A DNA stretch of 64,000 nt from Psychrobacter sp. Ps6. GTDB lineage: Bacteria; Pseudomonadota; Gammaproteobacteria; Pseudomonadales; Moraxellaceae. Location: positions 93,845 to 157,844 of the forward strand of contig NZ_JADQAI010000008.1 of assembly GCF_022129235.1 (NCBI RefSeq). The letters run 5' to 3'. This document shows, in pieces, positions 29,424 to 40,408 of the stretch. Under the pieces are notes generated by a model. It was given only the letters and a program-made list of their open reading frames with translations. It searched no databases and was not told the DNA's origin. The translations under genes were made by a program, and so were the position numbers. Position 1 is the stretch's first letter. Every line of letters begins with the position of its first letter.

Positions 29424-30218
29424 CTAAGAGTATTGTCTTTGGCGTAAGGTCTCATACAGACATAAAGACCCTGCAATCGCTACATTTAAGCTCTCTTGCC
29501 CGTTTGGCTGCGGTAAGGCTATCGGCGTGGCACATTGCATTAGCTCGTCACTAACGCCTTGGCCTTCGTGACCCATAATCCATGCCACAGGCGCAGATAA
29601 ATCGTGCTCGTAAATGATAGTATCTGTATGTGAGCTAGTCGCCAAAAGCGGCACTTGTACTTGATCCAAAATATCTTGCGTACTCAAGCCTTCATAAATA
29701 GTCAGGGCAAATTGTGCACCCATACCTGCTCGTAGCGTCTTGGGAGACCAAGCTTGAGCGGTAGCACTGGTACATAGAATATTGCGGATACCAACCGCTG
29801 CTGCTGTGCGTAGTAATGTACCAACGTTTCCGCTATCTTGTACATCATTCAAAATCAAGCAGTCCTCATCGATCATTGATAGGCTAGGCGTTGGTACTTT
29901 AATCATCGCCATGATATCGATGCCTGTACCCAAGCTACGAATACTTTCATAAAGTGAGTCTGACAAAGTAAGAATAGGCGTATAAGTGGGCAGGCGAGTT
30001 AATACCTGCTGAACTTCAGGGTGGCTACGCGCTGACTCAGACAGGAGTATCTGGGCAAAAGGATAGTCACTACGCAGCGCAGCATCTATCAAATGGACGC
30101 CTTCTATGACTGTCTGACCGTTCTTTTTACGCTGGCGTGCTTGGGACAACAGTGATTTTACGAGCTTCACGGTTGCGTTCTTATCTGAGGTAATCAGCTC
30201 GGTGGGATTTAATACCAT
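29424..30218 (-). CDS. TrmH/SpoU-family RNA 2'-O-methyltransferase
   Basis: A 264-residue SPOUT methyltransferase that uses S-adenosylmethionine to methylate ribose 2'-OH in RNA. The N-terminal substrate-binding domain occupies about 1-100. The three SPOUT motifs follow: NDVQDSGNVGTLLRTAAAVG (1), WIMGHEGQGVS (2) and IALPQPNGQESLNVAIAGSL (3). The conserved Arg of motif 1 and Asn of motif 3 are present. The substrate (rRNA or tRNA, and which site) cannot be told from sequence; it resembles the RlmB/TsnR group. Confidence 0.9.
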   Translation of the reverse strand: MVLNPTELITSDKNATVKLVKSLLSQARQRKKNGQTVIEGVHLIDAALRSDYPFAQILLSESARSHPEVQQVLTRLPTYTPILTLSDSLYESIRSLGTGIDIMAMIKVPTPSLSMIDEDCLILNDVQDSGNVGTLLRTAAAVGIRNILCTSATAQAWSPKTLRAGMGAQFALTIYEGLSTQDILDQVQVPLLATSSHTDTIIYEHDLSAPVAWIMGHEGQGVSDELMQCATPIALPQPNGQESLNVAIAGSLCLYETLRQRQYS

Positions 30219-30323
30219 AGTGGATCGCTTAGAGAAGAGTAAAGGAGTTGTTTAGATAACCAACACAATGTCTATTATTGATTTAGCATTCTGCTGGCTG
30301 TTCTCAACAGGCGTGCAAATCAA

Positions 30324-31307
30324 TTATTTTTCAGAATAATTGACGTGTAAGTCTTTAACATAATTGACTTCGTTTTTACTACCGAGTACCACAGGTACAC
30401 GCTGATGGATATCAATCGGTTCGATATCTAAGATACGATTGACAGCGTCTGTCGCACCGCCACCTGCGCGTTCAATCAATAAGCTCATTGGGTTGGCTTC
30501 ATACATTAAGCGTAGTTTACCCGCTTTATGAGCGTATTTGGTATCAAACGGATAAGTGAAAAGACCACCACGGCATAAGATGCGATGGACGTCACCAACC
30601 ATAGCGGCGACCCAGCGTGTATTGAAATCTCGTCCACGTACGCCTGTCTCGCCAGCAATCAGCTCATTGATGTACTGCTGCATCGGTGCGCGCCAGTAGC
30701 GATAATTTGAGCTATTGATCGCATATTCGCTCGTATCGGCAGCGATTTGTACGTTGTCTTCTATTAGCACATAGTCAGAAGTCTCTGGGTCTAGGCTAAA
30801 CATCACGACTTTGTCTGCGATGGTTAATGCCAGTACCGTAGAGGTGCCATATAACAAGTACCCTGCTGCTAACTGTTTGTTACCTGCCTGTAGATAGTCG
30901 CTGTTTTCACTGGTTTGACCTTGACGCTCATACGGCAAAACAGAAAAAATCGTACCTACTGCCATATTGATATCAATATTTGATGAGCCATCTAGTGGGT
31001 CAAATAACACTAGTAGACTACCATCGTCATTAGCAGGGGTGGCATCATCGAGCTCTTCTGACGCAACGCCCGCACAATGGGTGTTTTTTGCTAAAGCATC
31101 TAGCAGTAAGTCGTTCGCTAATACATCCAATTTTTTTTGATCTTCGCCTTGGACGTTTTGATTACCAGCTTCGCCTAAAATATCTGCCAGAGCACCTTTT
31201 CTAAGTAGTTGTGAGATGGTTTTACCAACATTAGTAACCGTGGTAATTACGTCGTTGAGTGCAGGACTAGTGGCATGTTGGTTTAGATAATCTGCTAAGG
31301 TCGTCAT
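30324..31307 (-). CDS. fbp: fructose-1,6-bisphosphatase, class I
   Basis: Fbp hydrolyses fructose 1,6-bisphosphate to fructose 6-phosphate, the committed step of gluconeogenesis. The 327-residue product has the metal-binding motif [19 protein letters not shown], the SEELDDA acidic site ahead of it, and the sugar-phosphate region [20 protein letters not shown]. The frame is open 25 codons upstream, but the ATG at 31307 has AGGAAG about 6 bases ahead and the usual [10 protein letters not shown] beginning. It is divergent from pyrB. Confidence 0.97.
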   Translation of the reverse strand: MTTLADYLNQHATSPALNDVITTVTNVGKTISQLLRKGALADILGEAGNQNVQGEDQKKLDVLANDLLLDALAKNTHCAGVASEELDDATPANDDGSLLVLFDPLDGSSNIDINMAVGTIFSVLPYERQGQTSENSDYLQAGNKQLAAGYLLYGTSTVLALTIADKVVMFSLDPETSDYVLIEDNVQIAADTSEYAINSSNYRYWRAPMQQYINELIAGETGVRGRDFNTRWVAAMVGDVHRILCRGGLFTYPFDTKYAHKAGKLRLMYEANPMSLLIERAGGGATDAVNRILDIEPIDIHQRVPVVLGSKNEVNYVKDLHVNYSEK

Positions 31308-31692
31308 AAAGCTTCCTAATAAAGGGTATGGAAAGTAAAAAATAGATAGTCTTAGAGTAAGGCCATAGGCGGCATTTGGCACACCTTAAATGGGTAAATT
31401 CTTAAATAGCTTATACGGTATCTTTGTCCCGACCACAAAATCGGCTACACTATATCTATTGTTATTCATTTATAGATTCGTCAGAATTATTCTCTATGAG
31501 AATATAGCATGTCTATTTACGCTTTCTGATTGTCCGCTGAGGCAGTTTTTGGTCGAATTTGATTACGGTAAATTGTAGCAAATAAGCATCAAAATGTCCT
31601 TGTCTCTATGCCTATCAGTGCTAAATGATCGAACAAAGATGAATAAGCGATTACGACAGACTCATATAAACCCACAATAAAGACTCGCCATT
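31308..31692. other. fbp-pyrB divergent spacer
   Basis: A 385-base divergent intergenic region that must hold both promoters. A 62-codon frame (31390-31578, +) has no ribosome site or recognisable motif and is disregarded. I saw no strong hairpin or operator. Confidence 0.4.
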
Positions 31693-32766
31693 ATGTCAAA
31701 TTCTCTCGATAGTAGCGCTACACAACCAGTCTCACCGACTGATTATGCAAAATTTGATCCCAATACAATTCATCAAAGACTCAACACCTCACTGAGTCGT
31801 CCGCAGCTCAACACCGATGGCAGTATTAGGCATTTCTTAGGTGTTGAAGGTCTTAATAAAGCACAGCTCAAAGCTATTATCGCAAAAGCAGAGACTTTCT
31901 TTGACGAAAATGGGCAGCTCATCAATCGTCCGGAATTAGATGGCTATACGGTCATGAATTTGTTCTTTGAACCATCGACCCGTACCCGGACGACATTCGA
32001 GGTTGCAGAAAAACGCTTGGGTGCCAATGTACTCAATATCGATATCGAACGTTCTAGTACTAAAAAAGGCGAGAGTCTACGCGATACGTTGTGGAATCTA
32101 CAGGCGATGACTGCAGATATTTTCGTGGTACGACATTCGGCATCAGGTGCCGCACATTTTATGGCGACAGAAGTGACACCTGATATTGCAATCATTAATG
32201 GCGGCGACGGCTGGCATGCGCACCCTACGCAGGGAATGCTCGACATGTTGACCATTCACCGTGAGGCACCGCGCCCATTTGAAGAACTGTCTATCGCAAT
32301 CGTTGGTGATATTAAACACTCACGCGTGGCACGCTCTGATATCAGTGCACTGCAAACGCTAGGTGTGACAGATATCCGTGTGTGTGCGCCGCGTACTTTA
32401 TTACCGAAAGGTATTGAGCGTTTTGGCGTAAAAGTATATGAAAATATGGATGAGTGCGTCACGGATTGTGATGTCATCATGGGATTAAGAATACAAAATG
32501 AGCGTATCGGTTCGCCGCTATTGGCATCCTCAAGTGAATACTATAAACATTATGGGATCACGCCAGAGCGAGTAGCGCTTGCCAAGCCTGATGCGCTCGT
32601 CATGCATCCAGGGCCAATGAACCGCGGTGTTGAGATTGCCTCTAGTGTGGCTGATGGCGCGCAATCCGTTATCTTAAAGCAGGTAAATAACGGTATTGCC
32701 ATTCGAATGGCGGTTTTGTCGCTTGCGATGGAAGGTCAACGTGCTCATCAAGCGGCTGGCAAGTAA
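31693..32766 (+). CDS. pyrB: aspartate carbamoyltransferase catalytic subunit
   Basis: PyrB condenses carbamoyl phosphate with aspartate, the first committed step of pyrimidine synthesis. The 357-residue protein has the carbamoyl-phosphate motif [11 protein letters not shown] (about 91-101), [12 protein letters not shown] and [13 protein letters not shown]. Its N-terminal extension makes it longer than the E. coli chain (311) and fits the class A, Pseudomonas-type enzymes, which assemble with a dihydroorotase-like partner. That partner is encoded next, 58 bases downstream, and no pyrI is present. Confidence 0.96.
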   Translation: MSNSLDSSATQPVSPTDYAKFDPNTIHQRLNTSLSRPQLNTDGSIRHFLGVEGLNKAQLKAIIAKAETFFDENGQLINRPELDGYTVMNLFFEPSTRTRTTFEVAEKRLGANVLNIDIERSSTKKGESLRDTLWNLQAMTADIFVVRHSASGAAHFMATEVTPDIAIINGGDGWHAHPTQGMLDMLTIHREAPRPFEELSIAIVGDIKHSRVARSDISALQTLGVTDIRVCAPRTLLPKGIERFGVKVYENMDECVTDCDVIMGLRIQNERIGSPLLASSSEYYKHYGITPERVALAKPDALVMHPGPMNRGVEIASSVADGAQSVILKQVNNGIAIRMAVLSLAMEGQRAHQAAGK

Positions 32767-32824
32767 TAGCTTGCCGTGCGACTTATTCTCATTTATTTCA
32801 TTTTATTGATACGGTAATAACGTT

Positions 32825-34036
32825 ATGTCTACTATGCTTAATACGGATGCACCCATCTTTGACCATTTGCCAAAAGCATTTAAAGATGCATTGCCACAAA
32901 CTGCAACAGAAAAACTGTCTACACTCGATTCTGGCCATGAGATGTGGTTGCTACCACCATTAGTAGATCTATGCGCGCGCTTGCGTGAGCCAGGCCAACA
33001 GCAACACGGTACGCTAAAATCAGAAGGCAGCGCTGCCCGTGGTAATGGGTTCTTGCATGTGGTGACGCCACCTGATACCAATCCTATTTTAGAAAATGGC
33101 TCACTTTTAAAGGGTCTGCGTGAGCGCGCCTTGAGTGATGGCGGGATTTACTTGCATATTTTGGGCGCATTGACCACAGGGTTAGAGGGCGAACGACCGT
33201 CTAATATTGCAGGGCTTAAGAAGGGCGGCTGTATCGCAGTATCTAATGCGCGTAGACCTTTTCGCAACGATTTAGTATTGCTCCGTACACTAGAATACGC
33301 GGCAACTTTTGGTATGAAAGTGTTCTTTTATCCTGATGAGCCAAGTCTGTCTGGAGATGGCGTGGCGCATGAGGGCTATATTGCTTCTTATCATGGTCTG
33401 CAAGGGATTCCTTGGATTGCAGAAACGGTTGCATTGTCTACGCAGCTACTGATGGTGGAAGAGACCGGAATCGCCGCTCATTTTAGTCAGCTATCCTGTA
33501 AGTCCTCCATTGAGCTCATGCGCTGGGCAAAAGATAAAGGCTTGCCGGTGACTTGCGATGTTGCGATGCATCAGCTGTATTTGACTGATGACAACCTTGA
33601 AGGCTTCAATGCTCAGGCGTACGTGTTGCCTCCACTACGTAGTAATACGGATCAGCAGGCAATCCGCCGCGGATTAAAAGATGGCACTATCGATGCCATT
33701 TGTAGTCATCATGAACCATTAAACAGTACCGCTAAAAAAGCGCCGTTTGCTGAGAGTACGCCAGGTATCTCAAATTTTGATACTTTTATGGCGCTGGCAT
33801 GTCAGCTGGTTAATGATGAAGTGTTAACACTCTCAGAGTTGGTTGATAAAATCTGTCTCAACCCTGCAAAGATTGCGGGTATTAATGAGCAGTATGAAGC
33901 GATCAGCGGCGCGGTATTGGTTGACCCCAATTTGGAGTGGCAAGTGACTGCGCAATCTATGCTATCGAATGGTAAAAATACGCCATTTTTTAATCAGCAG
34001 CTGCAAGGACGTGTTGTGGAGACGTTCTTTGGCTAA
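32825..34036 (+). CDS. pyrX: inactive dihydroorotase-like subunit (PyrC'/PyrX)
   Basis: The 403-residue protein has the dihydroorotase fold but lacks the metal site: the usual HxH near the N-terminus is replaced by Cys-Ala-Arg in LVDLCARLREPG (about 46-57), while the flanking REPG is kept. Later ICSHHEPLNSTAKKAPFAES keeps only part of the second metal/substrate region. In Pseudomonas such a pseudo-enzyme (PyrC') is needed for assembly of the class A aspartate carbamoyltransferase, so a structural role is inferred. A real pyrC should exist elsewhere. Confidence 0.9.
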   Translation: MSTMLNTDAPIFDHLPKAFKDALPQTATEKLSTLDSGHEMWLLPPLVDLCARLREPGQQQHGTLKSEGSAARGNGFLHVVTPPDTNPILENGSLLKGLRERALSDGGIYLHILGALTTGLEGERPSNIAGLKKGGCIAVSNARRPFRNDLVLLRTLEYAATFGMKVFFYPDEPSLSGDGVAHEGYIASYHGLQGIPWIAETVALSTQLLMVEETGIAAHFSQLSCKSSIELMRWAKDKGLPVTCDVAMHQLYLTDDNLEGFNAQAYVLPPLRSNTDQQAIRRGLKDGTIDAICSHHEPLNSTAKKAPFAESTPGISNFDTFMALACQLVNDEVLTLSELVDKICLNPAKIAGINEQYEAISGAVLVDPNLEWQVTAQSMLSNGKNTPFFNQQLQGRVVETFFG

Positions 34037-34091
34037 TTTGCCCCGACAGGATGATAGTCTGCCGCTATCCTCGAAGGATAAAGGGGGTGAA

Positions 34092-34577
34092 ATGACTGAG
34101 CATCTAGAAAAACCACGCAGTACGGCCAGTGAGTCTATCAAAGCGGTAGCTATTTATGAAGTCGTCAAAGGTGTGGGGGCATTATTAGGCGCAGGTGCAT
34201 TGTGGTCGTGGCATACCGATCTTGAGCATTGGCTGACGACCGCGACTGGCTCTTGGCGTCATACCTTTGGGCACCTGCTTGCGCCGCAAATCGACAGTGC
34301 GGTAAGTATTGCGCAACAGGCAAGCAAAAACTGGCCAGTGTTTTTATTGTTGATATTTGCTTATGCCAGTTTGCGTTTCCTAGAAGCCTATGGGTTATGG
34401 CGCGACAAAACATGGGCGTATTGGTTCGGCGTGCTGGGTTATGGGGTATTTATTCCTATAGAAATATACTATCTGATCGTTAGCCCATTTGATTGGTTTA
34501 AACTGGGAATATTAATCTTTAATCTTATTATCATAATTGTGGTTTATCGCAATATGAAAAGAAAGGGTTTGATATAA
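34092..34577 (+). CDS. DUF2127 membrane protein
   Basis: A 161-residue membrane protein of the DUF2127 family. The start MTEHLEKPRSTASESIKAVA is preceded by AAAGGGGGTG. It has about four hydrophobic spans: near residues 22-42, 78-95, 105-125 and 130-150; YASLRFLEAYGLWRDKTWAY is the family core. The function is unknown. It lies 55 bases after pyrX and may share its transcript. A long perfect palindrome ends the unit. Confidence 0.85.
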   Translation: MTEHLEKPRSTASESIKAVAIYEVVKGVGALLGAGALWSWHTDLEHWLTTATGSWRHTFGHLLAPQIDSAVSIAQQASKNWPVFLLLIFAYASLRFLEAYGLWRDKTWAYWFGVLGYGVFIPIEIYYLIVSPFDWFKLGILIFNLIIIIVVYRNMKRKGLI

Positions 34578-34605
34578 CCATTGAAACTGCTCAAAAAAGC
34601 CAGCC

Positions 34606-34645
34606 AAAGCCAGCCTAAGACATCATGTCTTAGGCTGGCTTTTTT
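34606..34645 (+). terminator. bidirectional terminator, 18-bp palindrome
   Basis: The arms at 34606-34623 and 34625-34642 are perfect 18-base inverted repeats around one central base, so the real loop is 5 or so bases. An A run precedes (34593-34598) and Ts follow (34640-34645). It separates the convergent DUF2127 and antiporter genes. Confidence 0.93.
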
Positions 34646-34665
34646 ATACATGCTGTGTTTTTGGC

Positions 34666-35940
34666 TTATACCTTTGTTATTTCTTTATCCTTACGAATGC
34701 TCTTGGCGACTCTGCCAACACTTAGACCTTGTACCAAGATAGAAAATATCACTACCGCATAAGTGAGTGCCAATAAAATATCGCGCTCGGTACCGATGGG
34801 TAGCTGTAATACTAAAGCGACTGAGATACCGCCGCGCAATCCACCCCACGTTAGTACTTTCCATGCACCAGTGGGCAAATCAAGCTGACGGTGAAACGTT
34901 TTGGTCGTCATCCCAACAACGATAAAACGAGCTACTAGAGCAATAACGATGGTTAGACCACCTGCAATAAATAAGTTTGCTGAATAAGCAATCATCACTA
35001 CTTCTAGACCGATAAGGACGAATAAAATAGCATTTAAGATTTCATCAATCAGCTCCCAAAACAGATCAATGTAATGACGCGTCTGATCACTCATCGCAAG
35101 CGCACGCCCGCGGTTACCAACCATCAATCCCATCATGACCATAGCGAGTGGCCCTGACAAATGCCAATGACTAGCAAGCGCATAGCCGCCGATGACGCCT
35201 GCTAACGTCAAGAGCACTTCTTCTTGATAACTATCGATGCTCTTTAGCAAATAGTACAAAATCGCCCCAAGTACCAATCCAAAGATGACACCGCCGCCAG
35301 CTTCGACCGCCAATGTATGCGCCACATAGTTAATGGTTGGAATATCGCCACTAGATAAAATCCCCAGTAATAGAACAAAAATCACGACGCCGATACCGTC
35401 ATTAAATAATGACTCACCAGCGATAACAGTTTCGATGCTTTTTGGCGCGCCTGCTGATGCAAGAATCCCCATGACGGCAATGGGATCAGTAGGGGAAATC
35501 AAAGCGCCAAACAGTAGGCACCAAAGAAACGGCAGTTCAAAACCGAATAGGGGCAGCATAAAGTAAATCGCGGTGGCAATGAGCATGGCTGATACGATAG
35601 TACCAAGTCCGGCTAGGATACCGATAGGCAGTTTATAGCGCCTCAAATCACCAATATTGACATGCAAGGCACCCGCAAATAGCAGCATCGAGAGCATGCC
35701 ATCTAATAGCACCTCAGTAAAATCAAGCTGCTCTAATAGACTGACTTCATAATCAATCAGCTGATCAAACCCTAAAAACCCTAAAAATATCGCACCGATA
35801 GACAATAATATGGAAATAACCATCACGCCAATCGTGGTTGGTAACCCGATAAAGCGATGATTGACATAGGTCAGTGAGGCGGTAATCGATAAAAATATGG
35901 CGCTGATTTCAAGTATGGTGAGGCTGGTTGCAGATGCCAT
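34666..35940 (-). CDS. CPA1-family Na+/H+ antiporter
   Basis: A 424-residue cation:proton antiporter of the NhaP/CPA1 family with about 12-13 membrane spans. The ion-binding motif PTDPIAVMGIL (about 150-160) and GESLFNDGIGVVIFVLLLGI match the family, as do GLRGGISVALVLQLP and LTYAVVIFSILVQGLSVGRV near the end. It likely exchanges Na+ or K+ for H+ to control cytoplasmic pH and salt. The chosen start is the Met before ASATSL; a longer in-frame version begins at 35982. Confidence 0.92.
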   Translation of the reverse strand: MASATSLTILEISAIFLSITASLTYVNHRFIGLPTTIGVMVISILLSIGAIFLGFLGFDQLIDYEVSLLEQLDFTEVLLDGMLSMLLFAGALHVNIGDLRRYKLPIGILAGLGTIVSAMLIATAIYFMLPLFGFELPFLWCLLFGALISPTDPIAVMGILASAGAPKSIETVIAGESLFNDGIGVVIFVLLLGILSSGDIPTINYVAHTLAVEAGGGVIFGLVLGAILYYLLKSIDSYQEEVLLTLAGVIGGYALASHWHLSGPLAMVMMGLMVGNRGRALAMSDQTRHYIDLFWELIDEILNAILFVLIGLEVVMIAYSANLFIAGGLTIVIALVARFIVVGMTTKTFHRQLDLPTGAWKVLTWGGLRGGISVALVLQLPIGTERDILLALTYAVVIFSILVQGLSVGRVAKSIRKDKEITKV

Positions 35941-36078
35941 AAAGCAGATCTCGTATGAATATAAAATTAACCCTAAGCCCATGACTTATGAGAGTTACGT
36001 AAAGATTTTGAGCTATAAATATTGAAATGACAGTGACCGTGTATTACTAATACGCTATGCGATCTAACTGTCATGTCA

Positions 36079-37734
36079 CTAACTCGACTGTGACTGTAGT
36101 GCTTCACGGATATTGACAGCAAACACACTGACATAATTAAAATGTTGATGCTGTGCGTCCTCATCAAGAATAAACTGCTTGGCTTGCTCACACATAGCGA
36201 CAAGGTCGTCTATCAGTTCTTGGTAGTTTAAGTTTTCTTCTCCAGCTCGCTTGATCAGATGCAGCTCATGCAGTAGCGTTTGTTGCTGTGCGCTATTCAC
36301 CCTTGCATAGTTTAGATTGACCATTGCTTCACACAATGCTTTTAGTACCATCAAATCAGCGGCTGCATAGCGGCGTATTTCACCAAGTGATACGTTGATG
36401 AAATCCGATATTTTTGGGGTGTGAGTGACCAAGGCTAGTATGGCCAATCGTTTTTGTTTGACCTCATTTTCAGAGCTATCATCCGACTTTGGTATATAAA
36501 AATGATAGGGACTTGGGGGCTGGCGTCGCATCATAATACTTAAGCAACTTGTCAAAGACTGTACACAGTTGACAGCTGTTTTTGGGTCATTGATACCAGG
36601 AGATAATGCTCGTACTGCAATTTCAGTCATTTGCCCCAAGCTATAAGCAATATCATCAGAATGTGCCAGCCGTTGTTCTATCCGCACGCAGCCGGTAAAT
36701 CGCTGCCAAAACATCCCATCAGGTGACCGCGGTATCATAGCTAGATTCGGTGTTGCTGTTTTTTGTTGATTGTTTGGATGATCTGCTGGACGTTGGTAAA
36801 AATATCCAATAACATTTTTGTCAGTAATGTATTGACCAAGATTGACATGCATCTGTACCACACCGCCGTAGTCTTGTGACAGCGCAATCAATGACTCAAA
36901 GTAGATTTGCTGTAGATAGCCTGAGCTTGGTGAGTAGATAGGCATGGCAGGCCAGTTATGAAACTGCTCGACATCATGATGTTCAGCATCACGTTGATGC
37001 TGGATGTCGCATCGATCGCTGTACCAATAATAAATATTATTAATCGCATCGTTGCTGGCATTTTGGATAACGTGAGACGCTTGAATGGCATGTACCATAT
37101 GTTGTACAAAATACACCAGCAACAGCGCACAGATAATAGCCATAATAATGGCAAAGGTTACGGCTAATTGTGGCACACCATAAGACACGTCATACTTGTG
37201 AATGGATTTTAAAACAAGCAGGCTATAGCTAAAGGTGCCGATAAAGGCACCAAGTACAAACTGGTTCGGAGTATCTGTCAAAAAATTACGTAACAATCTT
37301 GGACCAAATTGTGATGATGCCATTGACAGCACGGCAATGGTAATCGAAAACGTTGTGCCAGCCACGCCCAACACCGCACCAGCAATAGCGGTCATGATAG
37401 CGCGTGCAGCATCATCATCGCCTGTAAACGCAAAAGAAATTTCTCGAACCGTTTCACGATCGAAATGCTGATCGACAGTCACCAATAAAGGCGCCAGCAA
37501 AATCCCTGCAATCACACAAGCCGTTGGGATAAACCAGTAAGACCCAATAAGCTGCTGCCACAAAGCTCTTAGGCGATCGGGCAAGTCAGTCAACGTTTGC
37601 AGTGACCACAACTGAGTAAACTGTTTGAGCTTGCTCTGACCTGTACTAATAGTACGGATCCATAAGCTCGTTTCATCATCTTTATACACTGCCATATACT
37701 CAAAGTATCCAAAAATAGTCGTAAAGTGGCTCAT
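36079..37734 (-). CDS. DUF2254 membrane protein
   Basis: A 551-residue membrane protein of the DUF2254 family, whose function is unknown. Four hydrophobic spans lie in the first ~230 residues (near 68-88, 120-150, 170-185, 190-215), with the motif GVAGTTFSITIAVLSMASSQ and GPRLLRNFLTDTPNQFVLGA following. A large cytoplasmic part contains GGVVQMHVNLGQYI and AVRALSPGINDPKTAVNCVQ, the most conserved block. An alternative start is the Met 13 codons later (37695). It sits between an antiporter and a BrkB gene on the same strand. Confidence 0.85.
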   Translation of the reverse strand: MSHFTTIFGYFEYMAVYKDDETSLWIRTISTGQSKLKQFTQLWSLQTLTDLPDRLRALWQQLIGSYWFIPTACVIAGILLAPLLVTVDQHFDRETVREISFAFTGDDDAARAIMTAIAGAVLGVAGTTFSITIAVLSMASSQFGPRLLRNFLTDTPNQFVLGAFIGTFSYSLLVLKSIHKYDVSYGVPQLAVTFAIIMAIICALLLVYFVQHMVHAIQASHVIQNASNDAINNIYYWYSDRCDIQHQRDAEHHDVEQFHNWPAMPIYSPSSGYLQQIYFESLIALSQDYGGVVQMHVNLGQYITDKNVIGYFYQRPADHPNNQQKTATPNLAMIPRSPDGMFWQRFTGCVRIEQRLAHSDDIAYSLGQMTEIAVRALSPGINDPKTAVNCVQSLTSCLSIMMRRQPPSPYHFYIPKSDDSSENEVKQKRLAILALVTHTPKISDFINVSLGEIRRYAAADLMVLKALCEAMVNLNYARVNSAQQQTLLHELHLIKRAGEENLNYQELIDDLVAMCEQAKQFILDEDAQHQHFNYVSVFAVNIREALQSQSS

Positions 37735-37809
37735 CGCTATCGTTTGATAATCTTGCTCAGAGCATCAAACGATAAATTTTTAAAGTAATAGGTTTTGGCT
37801 AACCTGTCA

Positions 37810-39375
37810 TTAACCGGCTTTAGGATTATCAGCTTCAGTAATAATGGCACTTTTATAGTCGCGTCTGCCAGCCTCTGTCCCAGCCGATGGCTCACCAGAA
37901 CCTATAGGGATGATCGCCTCATTATAGTGATAGTCGCAATCAATGTTGCTGTCTTTATCATAGGCGATAGGGTCGAAGTGGGGTGATGCTTCGATATCCA
38001 CATTGTCTTTATAAGCGCCACTGCTATTTAAGTTATCACTTGTCAGTGAATGGCTTGCCGCCGTCGTTTTTCTAAATAACTTGCCACCATTGTTATTTTT
38101 ATTAGAGGCTGATTTTTTGCGCGGCTCGCTATTGGCGAATATAGCACTCAATGGCAGATGTAGCTGCTGCTTAGCATACGCTTCTGTGTGCTCAAAACGA
38201 TCTACCAGTAAGCTGAGCCAAGGTTTTTGGTCTTCTAGCTTCATCTCATCAAGCTCATCCTTAATAGGCAATGGATAAGGCAAGGTGCGATAAAAATCCC
38301 ATAGTGTCATTTTACTCAAATCTTTTTTGAGTACATAGTCATCGTCTTCTGTCATGGTGATGAGGTTGCTGTCTTGTAGATAATTGATATAGGTATACCA
38401 TTTGGGTAGCTCTTTTCGTCCCAGCACATTACGCAGCGCTTGTTCGCTGACGGCCTCACCTTTTGAATGATGGGTATATACCAAATTTAGCATGTCCAGC
38501 AAGCTAAGTAGGGGATGGCGAGGATAGACCTCTTCGGTTTCAAAAATCGTTAAGGTATAGCTGATCTCAACGCCCAGCAAGATAAGGTTCCATGACAAGA
38601 AAATCCATAGCAAAAATATAGGAAGCGCGGCAAAAGCCCCATAGATCGCCTCGTAACTGGTAAAGTTGGCCATGACGGTACCAAACAGATGCTTCATCAG
38701 CTCAAAGACTATCGCGACAAATACACCCGCGATCGCTGCATTTTTTAGCGGTACACGCGCTTTAGGAATGAACCAATACATGCCAATAAAACCTGCAACA
38801 GTGATACCAATCGATACGGCTTGTACCCAAAACCCCCAATCGATCCCGTAACCTGCGATTTGTCGATTCAAAAAACTCAAACTCTGAACCGTACTTGAGG
38901 CAATAAAAGCGGTGCCTAAGACCAATGGTCCCAAAGTTACAATCGTCCAATAGCGCATCATGCTTTTGAGGCCGCCTGAACGATTCTCTACCCGCCAGAT
39001 TTGGTTGAAGGCGCGCTCAATAGTTGTCAGTGTCATGATGGTCGTCAAAAATAAAATGATGGCGCCAATAATGGTTAGATTGGAAGATTTTTCGGCGAAG
39101 TCATTGATATACTCACTCACTTGTAGACTCGATTGGGGTAACAAGTTGCTATAAATTACCTCATATATCTGTGCTCTTACAGAGGCGAGTGCTGGCACTG
39201 AAGATAAAATCATCAATAATACCGTTAGCACAGGCACAATTGAGAGCATAGTCGTGTAGGTTAGCGATGCTGCTTTTTGCTGACAGTTGTCTTCAAAAAA
39301 ATGTCGAACCAAAAATCGCAAGAATTGAAACCAGCGTTGTTGTAGAAATGGGAGTTTTTGTGAGAATTTTTCCAT
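37810..39375 (-). CDS. YihY/BrkB-family membrane protein
   Basis: The first ~290 residues form the six-span YihY/BrkB domain; diagnostic pieces are QKAASLTYTTMLSIVPVLTV and TYEAIYGAFAALPIFLLWIF-like text read here as SYEAIYGAFAALPIFLLWIF. The family was once called RNase BN; that nuclease assignment was wrong and the function is unclear. After the membrane part comes a predicted winged-helix-like region (about 300-400), then a disordered Asn/Ser-rich, acidic tail of about 110 residues, making this 521-residue copy much longer than E. coli YihY (290). Confidence 0.9.
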   Translation of the reverse strand: MEKFSQKLPFLQQRWFQFLRFLVRHFFEDNCQQKAASLTYTTMLSIVPVLTVLLMILSSVPALASVRAQIYEVIYSNLLPQSSLQVSEYINDFAEKSSNLTIIGAIILFLTTIMTLTTIERAFNQIWRVENRSGGLKSMMRYWTIVTLGPLVLGTAFIASSTVQSLSFLNRQIAGYGIDWGFWVQAVSIGITVAGFIGMYWFIPKARVPLKNAAIAGVFVAIVFELMKHLFGTVMANFTSYEAIYGAFAALPIFLLWIFLSWNLILLGVEISYTLTIFETEEVYPRHPLLSLLDMLNLVYTHHSKGEAVSEQALRNVLGRKELPKWYTYINYLQDSNLITMTEDDDYVLKKDLSKMTLWDFYRTLPYPLPIKDELDEMKLEDQKPWLSLLVDRFEHTEAYAKQQLHLPLSAIFANSEPRKKSASNKNNNGGKLFRKTTAASHSLTSDNLNSSGAYKDNVDIEASPHFDPIAYDKDSNIDCDYHYNEAIIPIGSGEPSAGTEAGRRDYKSAIITEADNPKAG

Positions 39376-39639
39376 GTCGACCAGTTAGCAAAAGTAAGAG
39401 TGACAATAGTGTAACAAACATGCGCTGCTCACATCTGCGGTTTAATTGTGTCAAAATGCACAGCGCACAGCAGCATCGAGTGAAACTCGATATAATATAA
39501 GCCATGTTATATACCGCGGTTATTTGCATGTCAGTCAATGACTCGGGCATAATGTGCACATATTTTACAATGCAGTTATAGGTTATATTTCGGCAGTATG
39601 AGACTAGACTACAGCGTCTGCCATAAAAGATAACATTAA

Positions 39640-40281
<642 letters not shown>

Positions 40282-40408
40282 TCGAGTCTCATGTAACTGG
40301 TGTCATAGCCCAAACTTGATACTTAAACACTTTTTGCGCTCAAATACTGATAATTAATCGCTAATAGCGACATATCCGTGCTATTCATTTAGGAAGTAAA
40401 AATCTCTA

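Noticed and set aside
31390..31578. 62-codon frame in the fbp-pyrB spacer.
   Set aside because: No recognisable motif, no ribosome site, and low-complexity composition; the region is better explained as two divergent promoters.
37810..39375. RNase BN assignment for the BrkB-family gene.
   Set aside because: The old RNase BN label for YihY is known to be wrong; the true RNase BN is the ElaC-type enzyme.
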